Source of the DNA: Lysobacterales bacterium
GTDB lineage: Bacteria > Pseudomonadota > Gammaproteobacteria > Xanthomonadales > SZUA-36
Length of the DNA: 6,206 nt
Direction: 5' to 3'
Assembly: GCA_013213875.1 (NCBI GenBank)
Contig: JABSSV010000394.1
Location: forward strand, 1-6,206
Part shown: positions 6,017-6,206 of the stretch, piece after piece
Layout of the letters: every line of letters starts with the position of its first letter
Numbering within the stretch: the first letter of the stretch is position 1
Position numbers and translations under genes: made by a program
Notes under the pieces: generated by a model
Seen by the model: only the letters and a program-made list of their open reading frames with translations
What the model was told of the DNA's origin: nothing
The model's database searches: none

Positions 6017-6206
6017 TTATTCCGTATCGTTTTCCGGTAAAAAAATAGCCTGCAAGTTGTTGTTGAAGCGCCAACCCAAATCACTGGGGCGGTAACCGTG
6101 CCCCCCCTGCTCCAACAGCCCCTGGTTCAGGGCCCGTTCCAGCGGCGCTGAAAATGCCTCTGCATCCAGCCCCGTGCGCCTTTGCGCGTGCTCCAGGTCA
6201 AAGCCC
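6017..6206 (-). CDS. hemW: HemW C-terminal fragment (radical SAM, coproporphyrinogen oxidase-like haem chaperone)
   Basis: HemW is a HemN-like radical SAM protein that binds haem and is thought to act as a haem chaperone; it was formerly annotated as oxygen-independent coproporphyrinogen III oxidase. Only the last 62 codons are present. They read GFDLEHAQRRTGLDAEAF, PLERALNQGLLEQGG, YRPSDLGWRFNNNLQAIFLPE. This fits the winged-helix-like C-terminal HemN_C region of the family, in which a GL or GLL segment is followed by an R.T..G..F.N.L...FL pattern. The radical SAM CxxxCxxC cluster would lie beyond the right edge. The stop is TAA (complement of 6017-6019). The identification rests on this short tail only, so HemN-type relatives remain possible. 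Confidence 0.78.
   Translation of the reverse strand, partial: GFDLEHAQRRTGLDAEAFSAPLERALNQGLLEQGGHGYRPSDLGWRFNNNLQAIFLPENDTE

Overview
The window looks like a piece of a gammaproteobacterial chromosome with moderately high GC. The evidence is a type IV pilus gene (pilM) divergent from a PBP1A gene (ponA/mrcA), a hexameric type II citrate synthase close to the E. coli enzyme, a cysteine-free type B ribosomal protein L31, and the 3' end of hemW. I cannot name the genus. Nothing here resembles a phage, IS element, CRISPR array or tRNA/rRNA gene.

Layout, left to right. (1) Bases 2 to about 172 encode, on the + strand, an internal segment of RsmI, the 16S rRNA C1402 2'-O-methyltransferase. Without a gap this becomes the antisense of pilM, so two unrelated genes are joined tail to tail and both lack their 3' parts. 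(2) pilM runs on the - strand from a TTG start at 772 and keeps only about its first 204 residues of native sequence. The rest of pilM and the pilNOPQ genes that usually follow it are absent. (3) A 336-base divergent intergenic region (773-1108) carries candidate promoters in both directions. (4) ponA (1109-3580, +) encodes a complete bifunctional class A penicillin-binding protein. (5) A 222-residue conserved protein of unknown function (3543-4211, +) overlaps the end of ponA by 38 bases and has its own strong ribosome binding site; it looks like a degenerate nucleotidyltransferase-type protein. (6) A strong bidirectional terminator (4211-4239) separates this pair from (7) gltA, complete, on the - strand (4257-5549). 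(8) An intrinsic terminator (about 5642-5677), rpmE2 (5694-5936, -) and its promoter come next. (9) The window ends in the last 62 codons of hemW (6017-6206, -).

These are mostly housekeeping genes: peptidoglycan synthesis (ponA), type IV pilus inner-membrane platform (pilM), TCA cycle entry (gltA), translation (rpmE2, rsmI) and haem handling (hemW). They are not one pathway. The only clear co-transcription signal is the translational overlap of ponA with the unknown gene. The most notable observation is the rsmI/pilM junction, which is either a chimeric assembly or library join or a real inversion breakpoint. I did not find a convincing new biological system.
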